From Mycoplasma sp. Mirounga ES2805-ORL (lineage in GTDB: Bacteria > Bacillota_I > Bacilli_A > Mycoplasmatales > Metamycoplasmataceae), in contig NZ_CP070947.1 of NCBI RefSeq assembly GCF_017084445.1, forward strand, positions 682,001 to 746,000: 64,000 nt of DNA. Reading direction: 5' to 3'. Of this stretch, positions 12,227-24,049 are shown in pieces. Below the pieces are notes generated by a model that saw only the letters and a program-made list of their open reading frames with translations, did not search any database and was not told the DNA's origin. Positions within the stretch are counted from its first letter, which is position 1; each line of letters opens with the position of its first letter. Both the position numbers and the translations under genes were made by a program.

Positions 12227-14251
12227 ATGAAAACACTATTTAAAATGAAATTAAAACACGTTTCAAAATCTAAAGCAATATGAATAACTTCATCTATTTT
12301 GTTCTTGATTCATTTATTTATATTATCTTTAACTTTTTTTCTAAGTAGTAAACTTACACCCAATTCTGAAGAACAAAATGAAATTAAAAAAATAGCAGCT
12401 TCTCAAACATTAATAACTTTTAATATGATTTTCAACTCTGTTATTGGATTAATGGTAATTTCTGATGTTTTTTATCATATTAAAAAAGAACATCTAGAGT
12501 ATGTTGTCTATTCTAAACCAGTTAGTAGGAAGGATATATTTTGATCTAATATTCTTTCGTCATTGTTATTAGCATCACTAACATCATTTATAATATCATT
12601 TTTTATGGCGGTAACCGCTAATTTGCTTGCTAAATATACATTTGTAGAAGTGCTTAAAAATTTTGGTATCTTACTAGTTAGTGGTTTAATCTTGGAATTA
12701 TTTTTTATTGGATTATGTGCACTACTTTCCAATTACATGTCTAGTGGTGGATTTTTAGGAACATTTATTTCAATAATGATTGTGTTGCAAACAATCTTTC
12801 AAATTTTTAAAAGCCTCTTATCTTTTGCATTAGGCACACAAGGCCAAATCAATCATGACTTTGATATTACACATAATATTCAAAACACAAATAATGGAAA
12901 AATATTTAACGATAGTGATACAAATAGAGGACTTTCATCATTCGATAAAAACAAAGGATATGAGAATTCATATTTATTGTTTGCAAATATCAAGAACAAA
13001 AATGATGTTAATCTTTTTACTAGAAACATTACTGGATTTTCTGACTTTATTAACCTATCAGTTTGAAATAAAACATTTTCAAACCATATGCTAAATTTAC
13101 CTGAGTTAGGTTCTGAGGAAATAATTAATGAAAAGAAAAATATGTATTCTAAAAAGATAATATCATTAGCTGATGCAAATATTTTAAAAACTCAATTTAA
13201 AACTAACGACAAAGATAATTTAGGAATATATGTAATTTTAGATGGGAATAGTAGAGAGTGATTCAATGAGTCAATATATGCTTTAATAAATGGAATATCA
13301 ATTAGTGATATTAAGGTAAAAAGAATTAGATTTGATGGACAACCTAATAATTCATTTATATTTAATTTTTCATTTGATAAAGTAAATTTTGAAAATATCA
13401 AACAAGATAAAAAAGATATTTATATCTTGTTTAAACAAAAATATGAAGAATTAAAACATTTGATTACTCAAGATTTAATCAATCAGTCTTCAGTAGCTGA
13501 TTCACCATTATCAAGTTTTCAAAGTAAAATCGCAACTCTTGATTATAAAAAAGATAGCTCATTTTTTGAGACAAATAATTCTTGAAATAATTTTGTAAGT
13601 TCTTTTGTTGATTATGATAATGCATCCCCAATTCTTTTAAAATTCTTTGAAATCGCAAAATTACTTTTTGATGCAGGATATCAAGAAACTATAAATAACA
13701 ATAAAGAAAAAATAGATAAATTGATTACCGTTTTAAATGAAAATAAAGATGCAACTAATGCAAAATTATTAGAAGACTTAAAAACACTAAATATTGCAAA
13801 TATTTTAATGAATAATAATGTTGAAAACATTTGAAAATTAATGTATCCTATAAAACCAACATTGGATATAAACAAAAATAATTTAAATATCTTAACTTAT
13901 ATACTTCAAATGGCTTTATTTGAAACAATTAACACAAAAGATGTACCAGTTATTGATTCATTGCAAAAATCAATTTCTCAATATACTAGTAATGTAGATT
14001 CACTTATTAATTCAGAAAATTATTACAAGCGTTTATCTTTAAATTATCTGTCTCTTGGAACTTACAAAATAGTATCTAATAAGAGTTTAGATCCCAAATC
14101 TAATGCAAATATGTCTTCAATAGAAGTTATTTCAAAAACTACTCTTGATGTATATCCTTGATATATTTATATATTAATAATGACATTATTAACATCAACG
14201 CTAATGACCGCTGGGTATTTCAAATATAGAAAAGCGCCATTTAATAAATAG
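12227..14251 (+). CDS. ABC transporter permease-like membrane protein
   Basis: This 674-residue protein is probably the membrane subunit for the ABC ATPase encoded 8 bases downstream. Hydrophobic helices are visible at about residues 20-40, 66-85, 108-135, 145-170 and 180-210. A non-hydrophobic region of about 430 residues follows, then one final helix (YPWYIYILIMTLLTSTLMTA) near the C-terminus and a short KYRK tail. The layout resembles ABC-2 type permeases with a large extracellular loop. The segment EYVVYSKPVSRKDIFW resembles the coupling region of ABC-2 exporters. Substrate is unknown. A GATAAT box ends 8 bases before the ATG and no Shine-Dalgarno is present, so the mRNA may be leaderless. 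Confidence 0.7.
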
Positions 14252-14259
14252 GAGATTAT

Positions 14260-15192
14260 ATGAGTAATGATAATATAGCAATTGAATTTAAAAATGTTGT
14301 TAAGGAATTTAAAAATCAAAAAATATTAGATAATTTGTCATTTAAAGTTAATAAAGGTGAATTTCATGGATTTATTGGCGCTAATGGGGCGGGAAAAACA
14401 ACTTCTTTTCGTTCTTTGTTAAATTTCTATCCAGATGTAAAAGGTGAAATATTAATTAATGGTAAATCTTTTAGAGATGCTAAAGCGCGCGATGTACTAG
14501 GTTATGTACCTGAAGTAGCCACATTTCCTAAAAGATTAACTGTGCATAACTATTTGTGTTCACTTGCTGAATTGTCAGGCTTTAGCCATGCTGAGTCAGT
14601 TAAAAAAGTGGATAAGTGATTAGATTACTTTAACATTCCGAGTGAAATACGCAAAAAAAATGGTAATTCATTGTCGTCAGGACAAAAGAAAAAAATACTT
14701 CTAATTCAAGCTTTAATACATGATCCAAGTATTTTAATTTTAGATGAACCTGCGGCTAATTTGGATCCAAAAGTTAGAATTGAAATTTTTGAGCACCTAA
14801 AAAAACTGAATGAAAGCGGTAAAACTATTTTTATCTCTAGTCATATACTTTTAGAACTGGAACAATATATTGATTCTATTACCGTTTTAGACAAAGGTAG
14901 ATTAATAGACACTGGTCTAATAAAAGATAAAATTAATAATGATTCTTACCCTTTTATAATTAAAACTATTGAACCAGAAAGAGTTATTGAAGTTTTGAAA
15001 GAAACGACTAAAAATAATAATAATGACTGATTCAAAAAAGCCAAAAAAGGTGTAATTTTTAGTGGAGAAGAAAAAATCTTACCTTTGGTAATGAAAGAAC
15101 TTGTTACAAAAAAAATACAGTTTACATTAGTTGGATACAATAAAAAAACACTAAATGAATTGTATTTTAATGAACTTAATTCACAATCATAA
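14260..15192 (+). CDS. ABC transporter ATP-binding protein
   Basis: This ATPase subunit pairs with the upstream permease-like protein, from which it is separated by 8 bases including a GGAG site. The 310-residue protein has Walker A GANGAGKT near residue 40, a Q-loop region, signature SSGQKKK (the second Gly of LSGGQ replaced), and Walker B ILILDEPAANLDP. An H-loop SSHIL follows. The fold type is that of ABC-2 exporters such as those for bacteriocins, antibiotics or lipids. A C-terminal extension of about 90 residues follows the ATPase core. One TGA Trp codon precedes FKKAKKG. The substrate cannot be told from sequence. Confidence 0.85.
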
Positions 15193-15206
15193 TTAGTTAA
15201 TTAAAA

Positions 15207-16130
15207 CTAATTGAGACCTGCTTTTATGGTCTCATTTTTTAATTCATCTTCATCAACTGTTTTTTGTTTTATGCTTCTCATTTGATAAGCTTTTAATAAA
15301 TTAGAATTTGGGTTTTTATCATTAAAAATAGCTAATCTAATTTCTTTATATATCGGCTCATCTGAGTTAAGTTTTTCTCAAGCTGAATTACTTAAATTTA
15401 CAAGTGCTTCATATGTTTCTTTATCGCTATCTAAATCAGGCATATTTAGAAAGAAATCATAGTTTTTAAATTTAAATTGCATTAAATATTGATTAATATT
15501 TTCTCATTCTTCCTTAGCGTTAAAATAAGCAAATATTTCTGAAGAATAAACAACATTAAGTACTGAAGAGTTAATATTCAAAATTCTTGTTTGTTCATGA
15601 AGAAGCTCTTCATTTTTCCTATTTTCTTCATCAACAAATCAAAGAAACGAAACAACTTCACTTTCTTTGAAATAGTTAGTTAAGAGTTCACTGTTTTCTT
15701 TAAATTTATTAAAAATTTTGTTTATTTCATTGGCTCCATAAACATCTCTTTTTCTTAAAAAAATTGAATATACTTTAGTTTTTTCCTCATTAGTGAATAA
15801 AAATGTTGGAACAACTCTTTTCGCGCTTAAACTTCCATTAAGTTCTTCATTATTTTCATCGTTTATTTGAAATGGAACGTCAATTTTATTATCCATTGGA
15901 ATTAATTTTAAGTTGTTAATAAATATTTCTTCGGCACAAGTTTTAATAAATTTAAAATATATATTTTCTTGAGTTCTTAAAAATGTTTGTTTTAACTTAG
16001 TTTGAAAACTGAAAGGATTTAAAACTGAGTAAAAACGGTATGGAGCATCTATAAGTTTAAGTAATAAGTTTGGTCCCTTACTCCTTGAAAGTAGTGATTT
16101 TAAGTTTGTTTCAAATTCGATATAGTTCAT
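15207..16130 (-). CDS. Hypothetical protein downstream of glpK
   Basis: I do not recognise this 307-residue protein. It has no signal peptide or membrane segment and appears soluble with mixed helix and strand. A block of hydrophobic-aromatic text at the N-terminus (LIDAPYRFYSVLNPFSFQTK) and acidic helices near the C-terminus are the only distinctive parts. Its ATG has an AGGAG site 14 bases after the glpK stop, so it is most likely co-transcribed with glpK. Its last eight codons lie inside the hairpin that terminates the converging ABC gene. Two Trp codons are TGA. Confidence 0.7.
15212..15240 (+). terminator. Terminator after the ABC transporter pair, inside the converging gene
   Basis: The 7-bp stem TGAGACC/GGTCTCA has a 9-base loop and is followed by TTTTTT. 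It terminates the rightward ABC unit. The same bases encode the C-terminal residues of the leftward gene, which ends at 15207. Confidence 0.8.
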
Positions 16131-16143
16131 ATTTTCTCCTAAT

Positions 16144-17673
<1,530 letters not shown>

Positions 17674-17751
17674 CACGTCTCCTTATTTTTATCATTTAGA
17701 AATTTATATTCATAATTCTAACAATTTAAACTTTTTGTTATTAAAAATAAT

Positions 17752-17811
17752 AAAAAAATCGCCTTTGTAGGCGGTATTAATAAAGTTTTGCACTTTAATG
17801 CGGCTCATCGC
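17752..17811 (-). promoter_or_regulatory. glpK leader with premature terminator (candidate attenuator)
   Basis: On the minus strand the leader begins near 17811 with a small GCG...CGC hairpin (GCGATGAGCCGC). A second hairpin of about 8 bp follows around GTGCAAAAC, then CGCC-TACAAA-GGCG followed by ATTTTTTT at 17752-17774. The last element is a classic intrinsic terminator 79 bases before the glpK start, so glpK can only be made by readthrough. No known riboswitch class is recognised. Confidence 0.5.
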
Positions 17812-17817
17812 TAAATA

Positions 17818-17845
17818 ATTATAAGTTTTTTATTTAAATTGTTAA
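17818..17845 (-). promoter_or_regulatory. Promoter of the glpK leader
   Basis: On the minus strand, TTAACA (5 of 6 to the -35 consensus) is separated by 16 bases from TATAAT. Transcription would start about 17811, directly at the structured leader. Confidence 0.55.
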
Positions 17846-17889
17846 GAAAATATATTATATTAAATATGAAATTTTGTAGGAGGTTTCGT

Positions 17890-18309
17890 ATGTTTAAAAA
17901 GTCAATGTCAAGTGCTTGAGGTGTCGTTAAACGTGGAAATATGTTCATGTTAGCAATAGGTCTTTTATTAGGTGCTGCATTTAATGAATTAGTAAAGTCT
18001 TTATCAAATGATGTAATTATGGCAAGTATTGCTAATTCTTTAAATGTTGCAGAAGTAAAAGATTTAAAATGAGGACCTGTTTTAATTGGAAAATTCCTAG
18101 CCGCTTTACTTTCGTTCATAATTATTTCTTTAATTATTTTTATTATGTTAACTACAGTTTTCTTTATTAGAGAAATAATAATTTCTAGAAAAGCCAAGAA
18201 AAATCCAGTTGAAGAACATGAACCTGAACCATCAATAGATGAAAAAATATTAGTTGAGTTAAAATTATTAAATAAACATTTTAATGACAAAAATAATAAA
18301 TTTAAGTAA
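17890..18309 (+). CDS. mscL: Large-conductance mechanosensitive channel MscL
   Basis: MscL opens under membrane tension to release solutes during osmotic downshock, important for a wall-less cell. The 139-residue protein has the MscL plan: a short N-terminal amphipathic helix (MFKKSMSSAWGVVKRGN), pore helix TM1 with FMLAIGLLLGAAFNELVKSL, a periplasmic-type loop of about 30 residues, TM2 LLSFIIISLIIFIMLTTVFF, and a charged cytoplasmic helix at the C-terminus. The GxxxGAAFxxLVxSLxxDVIM pattern follows the family 'GVIIGAAFTKIVSSLVNDIIMP'. AGGAGG lies 6 bases before ATG. Two Trp codons are TGA. It is a single gene with its own terminator. Confidence 0.87.
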
Positions 18310-18315
18310 ATTTAG

Positions 18316-18353
18316 AAAAACCATCAAGCTAGATTTCTTTGGTGGTTTTTTAT
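18316..18353 (+). terminator. Terminator after mscL
   Basis: The stem AAAAACCATCAA / TTGGTGGTTTTT (with a G-U pair) is followed by a T-rich tail. Confidence 0.8.
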
Positions 18354-18483
18354 TTTTTTTGTTTATAAAAACCTATTTTTTTATTTTTTAAATTAAGTAA
18401 CGTTAATAAATTTTCCTAATTTATAGTGAGTTGCATTGGTTAGCAAATCGCATTTTATCTAAAACATTTTTTTATTTTTTTTA

Positions 18484-18513
18484 TTGAGACACACGGCATA
18501 GTTGTTATATAAT
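18484..18513 (+). promoter_or_regulatory. Promoter of the str operon (rpsL-rpsG-fusA)
   Basis: TTGAGA, an 18-base spacer and TATAAT form the best consensus promoter in the window. A small inverted repeat CTGTAT-TTCT-ATACAG (18521-18536) lies just after the expected start site in the about 70-base leader. The 18354-18480 stretch before it holds only AT-rich sequence. Confidence 0.7.
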
Positions 18514-18589
18514 TCTAAAACTGTATTTCTATACAGTGATATTTATTGGACATTTAAAACAAATATTATATTTATGAAAGGAAGGTTAA

Positions 18590-19009
18590 ATGCCAACAAC
18601 TAATCAATTAGTTACAAGTGGTAGAGTAAACAAAATTAGAAAGCAAAAATCACCTGCTTTAATTTTTTCATTCAACACTTTACAAAAGAGATCATATAAA
18701 ACTCCATCTCCATTTAAACGTGGTGTATGTACAAAAGTTGCAACTATGACTCCTAAAAAACCTAACTCAGCATTACGTAAATTTGCTCGTGTTAAGTTAT
18801 CAAACGGTATGGAAGTTACCGCTTATATTGGTGGCGAAGGTCACAATTTACAAGAACACTCAGTAGTTCTTATCCGTGGTGGAAGAGTTAAGGATTTACC
18901 TGGTGTTAGATATCACATAGTACGTGGTACACAAGATTTAGCTGGTGTTAATAATAGAAAACAAGGACGTAGTTTATACGGAACCAAAAAAGAAAAGGCA
19001 GCTAAATAA
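18590..19009 (+). CDS. rpsL: 30S ribosomal protein S12
   Basis: S12 lies at the decoding centre of the 30S subunit and contributes to accuracy. The 139-residue protein is typical: it starts [12 protein letters not shown] and contains [18 protein letters not shown] and [19 protein letters not shown], with [10 protein letters not shown] in the C-terminal part. These include the lysines known as streptomycin-resistance positions in other bacteria, which are wild type here. It is the first gene of the str operon and is preceded by GAAAGGAAGG. Confidence 0.98.
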   Translation: MPTTNQLVTSGRVNKIRKQKSPALIFSFNTLQKRSYKTPSPFKRGVCTKVATMTPKKPNSALRKFARVKLSNGMEVTAYIGGEGHNLQEHSVVLIRGGRVKDLPGVRYHIVRGTQDLAGVNNRKQGRSLYGTKKEKAAK

Positions 19010-19028
19010 GCTAATTTAAGGAGAAAAT

Positions 19029-19499
19029 ATGTCAAGAAAACATCAAGCACCTATTAGAGAAGTATTAGCAGACCCTATTTTTAATTCTGTATTAATTACT
19101 AAATTAATTAACAACATCATGCTAGATGGTAAAAAATCAGTAGCACAAGATATTCTTTATTCAGCATTTGAAATCGTTAAAGAAAAAACCGGAAAAGATC
19201 CAATGGAAGTTTTCAAAATTGCTATTGAAAATATCACACCACAACTTGAAATTAGAACAAGAAGAATTGGTGGTACAAACTACCAAGTTCCTTGTGAAGT
19301 TTCTGAACGTCGTAAACAAACATTATCACTAAGATGACTTGTACAATTTGCTCGTTTAAGAAACGAAAAAACAATGGATATTCGTTTAGCTAACGAAATC
19401 ATTGATGCTTCAAACAAAACAGGAAGTTCAATTAAAAAACGTGAGGATACACATAAAATGGCTGAAGCCAACCGTGCATTTGCTCACTTTAGATGATAA
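19029..19499 (+). CDS. rpsG: 30S ribosomal protein S7
   Basis: S7 is a primary 16S rRNA-binding protein that organises the head of the 30S subunit. The 156-residue protein starts [20 protein letters not shown] and shows the S7 signature [12 protein letters not shown]..., [15 protein letters not shown], and ends [15 protein letters not shown] with a TGA Trp as its last codon before TAA. AAGGAG lies 7 bases before the ATG. The 19-base gap from rpsL fits a co-transcribed str operon. Confidence 0.98.
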
Positions 19500-19510
19500 T
19501 GAAAGGAATT

Positions 19511-21598
19511 ATGGCGAGAGAATATAAATTAGAGGATTACCGTAACATCGGTATTATGGCCCACATTGATGCGGGTAAAACAACAACAACAGAACGTGTT
19601 CTATATCACACAGGTAAAATTCATAAAATTGGTGAAACACATGACGGTGCTTCACAAATGGACTGAATGGCCCAAGAACAAGAACGTGGTATAACAATTA
19701 CTTCAGCTGCTACAACAGCATATTGAAAAGGAAAAAGAATTAACATTATCGATACTCCAGGACACGTGGACTTCACAGTTGAAGTTGAACGTTCATTACG
19801 TGTTTTAGATGGTGCTGTTACAGTTCTTGATGCTCAATCAGGTGTTGAACCTCAAACAGAAACTGTTTGAAGACAAGCAACAAACTATAGAGTACCTAGA
19901 ATTGTGTATGTTAATAAAATGGATAAAGCTGGCGCAGATTTCTTCATGTCTGTAAAATCAGTTAAGGAAAGATTAAATGGTAATGCCGTTGCTTTACAAG
20001 TACCTATTGGTTCAGAAAGCAATTTCAAAGGAATTATTGATTTAGTTGAAATGAAGGCTTATATTTATGATGGTCAACCAGAAGAAAAAGCAGAACCTCA
20101 AGAAATTCCAGCTGATCTTAAAGATTTAGCCGAAAAGAAACGTCACGAATTGATTGATGCAGTTTCAACCTTTGATGATGAATTTATGATGAAAATTATC
20201 AATGGTGAAGAACCTACTCAAGAAGAATTAAAGACCGTAATTCGTAAAGCAACTTTAACATCAGAATTATTCCCTGTTATTTGTGGAACAAGTTTTAAAA
20301 ACAAAGGTGTTAAGAAAATGATTGACGCTGTTGTTGATTACTTACCTTCACCAGTAGATGTTCCTGCTATTAAGGCGCACTATGGTGATGAAATTGTTGA
20401 AGTAAAAGCAACAGATGATGCAGAATTTTCTGCGTTAGCATTTAAAGTCATGACTGACCCATTTGTTGGATCGTTGACATTCTTTAGAGTTTATTCAGGT
20501 GTGCTTAAAAAAGGTTCATATGTGTACAATTCGACTAAAGATGCTAAAGAAAGAATTGGACGTATTATTCAAATGCACGCAAACAGCCGTCAAGAAATTG
20601 ATGAATGTTATGCGGGTGATATTAACGCAGCCGTTGGTCTTAAAGTAACAACAACTGGTGATACTTTAATTTCTGAAAAAGGGAAAAGAATTATTTTAGA
20701 AAAAATGGTGTTTCCTGAACCTGTTATTTCTCAAGCTCTTGAACCTGAAACTAAAGATGCTATGGAAAAACTAGCACTAGGTTTACAAAAATTAGCTGCA
20801 GAGGACCCTACATTTAGAACATACACAGATGAAGAAACTGGACAAACAATTATAGCTGGTATGGGTGAATTACACCTAGACATTATTGTGGATCGTCTAA
20901 AAAGAGAACATGGTGTTAAAGCCAAAGTTGGTGCGCCTCAAGTTTCATATCGTGAAACTATTACAAAAGAAGCCGAAGTTGAAGGTAAACACGTTAAACA
21001 ATCTGGTGGTAAAGGTCAATATGGTCACGTTTGAATTAAATTTGAACCTAACCATGAAAAAGGTTTTGAATTTGTGGATAAAATTGTCGGTGGTAAAATT
21101 CCTAAAGAATATATTAAGTCAATTCAAAAAGGACTTGAAGAAAAAATGGCAGTTGGTATATTAGCTGGTTATCCTATGATTGATATTAAAGCTACATTAT
21201 TTGATGGTTCATACCATGATGTCGATTCATCTGAAATGGCATATAAAATTGCAGCTTCTAAAGCTTTAACAAAAGCTAAAGACCAATTAGGAACAGTTCT
21301 ATTAGAACCTATTATGGACGTCGCATGTGTTATTCCTGAAGATTACTTCGGTGATGTTATGGGTGACTTAACTCGTCGTCGTGGCCAATTACAAGAAAAC
21401 GAAACACGTAGTGACGGAGCAAGTATTATTCGTGCTTTAGTACCTCTTAAAGAAATGTTTGGTTATGCAACAGATTTACGTAGTATGACTGCAGGTCGTG
21501 GAACATACCAAATGCAATTCCATCACTATGATAAATGTCCAAAAAATATTGCGGATGAAATTATTAAACGTCGTAATATTCAAGATAAGGATGAATAA
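19511..21598 (+). CDS. fusA: Elongation factor G
   Basis: EF-G is the GTPase that drives ribosome translocation and, with RRF, recycling. The 695-residue protein is full length. The G domain shows [18 protein letters not shown] (G1), [12 protein letters not shown] (G2 switch), [16 protein letters not shown] (G3) and [11 protein letters not shown] (G4, NKMD). Domains II-V follow, with [20 protein letters not shown], the domain IV GQYGHV segment and domain [23 protein letters not shown]. It closes the str operon 12 bases after rpsG and ends at a strong terminator. The start ATGGCGAGAGAA was chosen for AAGGA spacing and family match. Confidence 0.98.
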
Positions 21599-21607
21599 TT
21601 ATCTAAA

Positions 21608-21641
21608 TAAAAAAGATAGTTGAAGAAACTATCTTTTTTAT
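21608..21641 (+). terminator. Terminator of the str operon
   Basis: The stem AAAAAAGATAGTT / AACTATCTTTTTT has a small loop and is followed by further T. It separates the str operon from the MIB/MIP island. Confidence 0.85.
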
Positions 21642-21779
21642 TGTTTTTTTAGTTATAGTATAGATACTTTAATGAATAAAAATCTATTTAAAATAATACA
21701 AACGAAAAAATATTTTTAATATACAATTAATTATTAATATTTGATAACTAATATAATAGGAGAGTAAAATAATATTAAT

Positions 21780-24038
21780 ATGAGGTTTAACAAAAAAAGA
21801 AAAATATCAATTATTTCAACATGTGTATTTAGTTCAATACTTGCTCCAACAGTTGTTGCAAGTGTTATTTATTTGGCTAATTCTGATACAAATAATGGGC
21901 TAAAAATTGATTCATCGATAATAAATAAACCCTTTGTAGCTGAGGGCGAAAATCACGATACTACTAATGCAATTCCCTCTATTTCTGATAATGAAAATTT
22001 AAAGCCAACTCCAACCCCGAAACCAGCTCCTGCTCCAACACCAATTCCTAAGCCAAAACCTCCTGCTATTATTAAGCCACCTAAACCTATTCCCCAACCA
22101 GATCCGAAACCGGTTCCTAAGCCCAAACCCAAGCCTAGTGAAAATCCAACAACTCCTTTAAAACCTTCCGCTCCAAATGAAGTAATTGCAATTATTAATA
22201 TTGCAGGTGTTGAAACTAGAGCAGTAGTTGAACCTGTTAAAGATAGAAATTTAGATAAAGAAGACATCGAAAATGGTATAACTAATCTTGAGCCATACAA
22301 AAATGAAATTGTTGGTACAGTTAAGTCAATAATAGTTACTGAAGAACTTAAGAAAAAAGCTGTTGAAAATATTCTACATGATAAGAATGGCTATGGAATT
22401 AATAGCAATTGATCTAAGAGAATGGTCAATGATATTTTAAGTGTCCCTAATTTAACAGAAAAAGATTTTAATTCATACATTCGTCAAAATAAGGATTGAT
22501 GAGAAAACGTTATTGATAAATATAGAAGATTATTAGATTCTAAAAACGTCATAAACTTTTTAACCCCCGAAACAGCAAAAGAATATCTTCGTAAACTTAA
22601 AGATAAAGAATTTCTAAATGATTATCATAGATATCTTTGACTAATTGGCAATCTTGATTACACTAAATTTACAAAACTTGGTGGTTCAGCAGAAAAAATG
22701 TTAAAAAAAGGATTTTTACCAGACCCCACAAATAGTTATGTTGATGAAAATGGGGAATTAAATTCTTATAGTTTTGATCCACCAAATGGATTTAATAAAG
22801 TTACTTCAAGATTAAAACGTGATAATAGTGAAAAAAGAGTATTTAGTTATGATTCACATTGGTCTAGAAGTGGTGATGATATTAAAGATGGAATTTATCC
22901 TGGATGGACAAAATCTGAATTGCCATACGATCATCCTTATTTAAGAGAAAACGGAATTAATAGTTCTGATGGTATTAAGTTGTCTGAAATGAAAAGAAAA
23001 AATCCTGAAAAAGGAAAGATTAATGAAGGCTTTGTTTTAGAAATAGATGCCGCAAATTGAGAAGGATATAATAAAACAAGAGACCTTATTCTCGCGTTAA
23101 AAAATAAAGGAATAAAAATAGTTTCATACCGTATTAAAAATATGGGTAAAAATTCAGCAAACCAAGATTTTAAAGAAATTTTAAAAGCTCTTCCTGATGA
23201 GATAGATCAACTCGAACTATTTTTTGATGCTAATGCAACCAACACTTCTTCATTAATTGAATTAGAAAAGAAATCTAAAATAAAAGAATTATCACTATAC
23301 ACATCAGGTAATTCATTATTAGATTCATGGTCAATAAATCCTTGAGCTCTTCAAAAAGTTGTTTGGGTAAATACTATTGATTACAATGTGGGATTTGACT
23401 ACAATAAATATGCAGAGATATTTACAAGAATAACTTTCAATACATTAGCTTTTGATAGAGATGATTATTTAGAGGGTGAACCAGATCCTCTTAAAAAAAT
23501 TAATTTAGGATTAAAAATGGCCTACTATACAAGAAATAATGAGCCAATTTTCCAAGGTGCTATGGGTGGTGGAAATTCTCCTGATACAAATGAAGGCGGA
23601 AATAGTTATGCAACTAATCTTGATTTTTCAAGAGTTCCACAAATAAAATCACTAAAAGGATTAATCTTTAGAAATACTTTACATCCTGAAAAAGGATCAA
23701 GAAAAATAAAATCTTTAACCTTACATAATAGTTCAAATACTTTTATTATTTCAAGTAGTGAGTTAGATCAAGCTGGTTTTTCTGCAAACATAGCCCACAA
23801 TGAACCAGGCCCACCAAGAGCAGAAATTAAATTTAGTAACGGCAGTTTAACAAATAAAATTAAAGTTACAGGTAATTCTATTTCCTATTCAGGAATTAAT
23901 GAATTAAGGCTACTTGTGAACCTTTCAGAAATTAATACGATTGTTGTTGATTCTAACAATCAACAATTAAAAATGCAATTAAGTAATGCAGGATTTAATG
24001 TTCATGATGCTGAAGATGAAGAATTAGACTTTACTTAA
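21780..24038 (+). CDS. mib: Mycoplasma immunoglobulin-binding protein (MIB)
   Basis: MIB-family proteins sit on the mycoplasma surface and bind the variable part of antibodies, then present them to the protease MIP. The 752-residue protein begins with an uncleaved-type membrane anchor (residues 8-32, no lipobox cysteine). Residues 75-130 form a proline-lysine stalk with repeated PKP and PTP units. The C-terminal two thirds contain Leu-rich-repeat-like segments such as LPDEIDQLELFFDANA and KSKIKELSLYTSG, and the aromatic block WSRSGDDIKDGIYPGW. It reads through six TGA and four TGG Trp codons. The MIP gene follows after 11 bases. AGGAG is 16 bases from the ATG, an unusually long spacing. Identification rests on layout and the MIP partner. 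Confidence 0.85.
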
Positions 24039-24049
24039 AAAGGAGTTAT

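Noticed and set aside
17752..17811. glpK leader resembles parts of a fluoride riboswitch (GCGATGAG...CCGC and ACCGCC)
   Set aside because: The required downstream GATG...CCTC segment and pseudoknot partners are missing, and glpK is not an expected target.
17811..18290. Open minus-strand frame across mscL
   Set aside because: It lies antisense to a clear MscL gene and has no ribosome binding site or recognisable domain.
18354..18589. Sequence before rpsL examined for a tRNA-like or riboswitch structure
   Set aside because: Only a 6-bp hairpin and AT-rich sequence were found; the promoter explains the region.
21953..22300. Open glycine-rich frame on the minus strand inside mib
   Set aside because: It is the complement of the proline-rich stalk codons; no start site or context supports it as a gene.
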